Source: Baaleninema simplex PCC 7105 (lineage in GTDB: Bacteria; Cyanobacteriota; Cyanobacteriia; Cyanobacteriales; Geitlerinemataceae). From it: a stretch of DNA of 64,000 nucleotides. The position numbers were made by a program, and so were the translations under genes. Where the stretch lies: contig NZ_KB235960.1 of the NCBI RefSeq assembly GCF_000332355.1, positions 4,295 through 68,294 of the forward strand. The letters run 5' to 3'. Within the stretch, counting starts at the first letter, position 1. Each line of letters begins with the position of its first letter. This document shows, piece after piece, positions 62,386 through 64,000 of this stretch. A model generated the notes under the pieces. It saw only the letters and a program-made list of their open reading frames with translations. It made no database searches and had not been told where the DNA came from.

Positions 62386-64000
62386 ATGGCAACCGCCGAT
62401 TTTATCCGTCAACTCAACCCGTCCCAACGTACTGCTGTCGAACACTTCTGCGGACCGTTACTCGTCGTGGCCGGCGCCGGTTCGGGGAAAACGCGGGCGT
62501 TGACCTATCGCGTTGCTAACCTCATTCTCAAACATCGAGTCTCGCCTGAAAACATCCTCGCCGTCACCTTCACCAACAAAGCGGCGCGGGAAATGAAGGA
62601 ACGGATCGAAACGCTGTTCGCCCAGACGATGGCTGCCGATCGCCACGGAAAAGCCCTAGAAGTCTTACCTCCCGACGAACAAACTCGCATTCGATCGCAC
62701 GTTTGGCGCACCTACATCAAACATCTATGGATCGGGACGTTTCATAGTTTGTGTGCGAAAATTCTTCGCTTCGATATTAACAAATATCGCGACGAAAACG
62801 GTCGCGAATGGACGCGCAACTTTTCTATTTTCGACGAGTCCGACGCCCAATCTCTCGTCAAAGAAATTGTCACCCACCAACTGAATCTCGACGATAAAAA
62901 ATTCAAGCCGAAAACGGTTCGCTACGCTATCAGTAACGCCAAAAACCGAGGTTGGTCGCCGTTAGATTTAGAACGCAACGAACCGGACTATCGCGGACGC
63001 ACGATCTCTGAAGTGTACCGGGTCTATCAAGATAAACTCGCCGAAAACAACGCCCTCGATTTTGACGATCTCATCCGCGTTCCCGTGGAACTGTTTCGCC
63101 AAAACGAATCGGTTCTCGGATATTGGCACTCGAAATTTTCTCACGTTCTCGTTGACGAGTATCAAGATACGAACCGAACTCAGTACGACTTAATTCGGTT
63201 GCTAGTGGCGAACGGAGCAGAACCGCGATCGTTCGATCGCTGGGAGAATCGATCGGTTTTTGTCGTCGGGGATGTCGATCAGTCGATTTACAGTTTCCGC
63301 ATGGCCGACTTCACGATTTTGTTGGAGTTTCAAGAAGATTTCGGCGACGGCTTAGCGGACGATCGCACTCAGACGATGGTGAAACTCGAGGAAAACTATC
63401 GCTCGACCGAAACGATTTTAGAAGTTGCCAATACCCTCATCGAACGCAATACCGAACGCATCGAGAAAATTCTTCGTCCGACGCGGGGACAGGGGGAACC
63501 GATTTGTGTCTACCGCGCTGACGACGATCGCGAAGAGGCGGATTTTGTCGTCCAACAAATTCGCAACCTCAACATCGAAAATCCCGAACTCGATTGGGGA
63601 AAATTTGCCATTCTTTACCGAACGAACGCTCAATCTCGCAGTTTTGAAGATGCTTTAGTCAAAGCGAATATTCTCTATAAAGTCGTTGGCGGACTTCGAT
63701 TTTACGATCGCAAAGAAATTAAAGATGTGATTGCTTATTTGCGGGTCGTCGTCAATCCTGCCGATACCGTCAGTCTCAAACGCATTATTAATACGCCCAA
63801 ACGGGGCATCGGAAAAACGACTCTAGAAAAAATCGACACGATCTCCCAACAATTAGGAGTTCCGTTGTGGGAAATTCTCAGCGACGAGACTTCTGTAAAA
63901 ACGGTGGCAGGGCGGCGATCGAAGGCGATTTTAAACTTCGTCGATCTGATTCAAAAGCAACAAGAACGCGTTGAAAATACTGACGCAACGGACGTTTTTC
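62386..64000 (+). CDS. UvrD/PcrA-type DNA helicase, partial at window end
   Basis: The first 538 residues of a superfamily-1 helicase that continues past the window. Motif Q/I: LNPSQRTAVEHFCGPLLVVAGAGSGKT; Ia VTFTNKAAREMKERI; Ib IGTFHSLCAKILR; II VLVDEYQDTNRTQYDLI; III VVGDVDQSIYSFRMAD; IV EENYRSTETILEVAN. It uses ATP to unwind DNA 3'-to-5' in repair and replication restart. The ATG at 62386 is the family start. The C-terminal part cannot be judged. Confidence 0.93.
   Translation, partial: MATADFIRQLNPSQRTAVEHFCGPLLVVAGAGSGKTRALTYRVANLILKHRVSPENILAVTFTNKAAREMKERIETLFAQTMAADRHGKALEVLPPDEQTRIRSHVWRTYIKHLWIGTFHSLCAKILRFDINKYRDENGREWTRNFSIFDESDAQSLVKEIVTHQLNLDDKKFKPKTVRYAISNAKNRGWSPLDLERNEPDYRGRTISEVYRVYQDKLAENNALDFDDLIRVPVELFRQNESVLGYWHSKFSHVLVDEYQDTNRTQYDLIRLLVANGAEPRSFDRWENRSVFVVGDVDQSIYSFRMADFTILLEFQEDFGDGLADDRTQTMVKLEENYRSTETILEVANTLIERNTERIEKILRPTRGQGEPICVYRADDDREEADFVVQQIRNLNIENPELDWGKFAILYRTNAQSRSFEDALVKANILYKVVGGLRFYDRKEIKDVIAYLRVVVNPADTVSLKRIINTPKRGIGKTTLEKIDTISQQLGVPLWEILSDETSVKTVAGRRSKAILNFVDLIQKQQERVENTDATDVF

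Overview
The window looks like chromosomal DNA from a filamentous, probably non-heterocystous cyanobacterium. Evidence for this: the octamer GCGATCGC (HIP1) recurs throughout genes and spacers; there are cyanobacterial marker families (IctB, HetZ, CBS-CP12, DUF2996, DUF4278, a CYP120-like P450, a PEP-CTERM protein, many TPR, CHAT and pentapeptide proteins); and intergenic repeats typical of the group are dense. No rRNA, CRISPR array or prophage is visible. One tRNA (Gly-UCC) is present.

Layout. 0.7-4.4 kb: an OmpR-type regulator and histidine kinase pair, then a secreted CHAT protease. 4.9-7.5 kb: a fatty-acid-hydroxylase-like protein, an Mpo1-like protein and an amidohydrolase, possibly a small lipid-modification cluster. 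8.1-16.5 kb (mostly minus strand): FAD oxidoreductase, IctB, RRM RNA-binding protein, a TPR-M48 gene split by a 49-bp palindrome, and hemC. 17-25.4 kb: a hypothetical gene, DUF2237, a solitary cytosine-C5 methyltransferase, TPR protein, transglutaminase-like membrane protein without catalytic residues, PEP-CTERM protein and 2OG-Fe(II) oxygenase. 25.5-27.7 kb: hetZ with an overlapping partner gene. 28-34.3 kb: HNH nuclease, MFS transporter, TPR protein plus a small SFPD-repeat secreted protein, a stand-alone DXCF-type GAF (cyanobacteriochrome-like) and a TRAP permease pair.

34.3-42.1 kb is the accessory part: an IS607-like element with decayed tnpA but intact tnpB, an orphan modB, a TonB-like protein with a 24-bp tandem repeat, tRNA-Gly, holB, larC, and a second tnpB-only element bounded by two same-orientation hairpins. 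42-48 kb: YrdC/Sua5 protein, a second HetZ paralogue, a 51-residue membrane peptide, DUF2996 and purL. 48-64 kb: thioredoxin-NHL protein, P450, two pentapeptide-repeat proteins, two small proteins, an epimerase, a ClC-CBS-USP fusion with Gln at the gating-Glu position, a CBS-CP12 fusion, an RTX-type protein, YdcF, NfeD-like protein, an EEP-family protein and the start of a UvrD/PcrA helicase that runs off the window.

The items most worth a second look are the 49-bp palindrome that breaks the TPR-M48 frame and whose exact removal restores it, the stand-alone CBCR-like GAF, the hydroxylase/Mpo1 pair, the SFPD-repeat (possible knotted) secreted protein, the ClC E-to-Q change, and a family of mobile-looking hairpin repeats with GGTGCGTGAC termini. 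All calls come from reading the sequence and translated frames; no database search was run.
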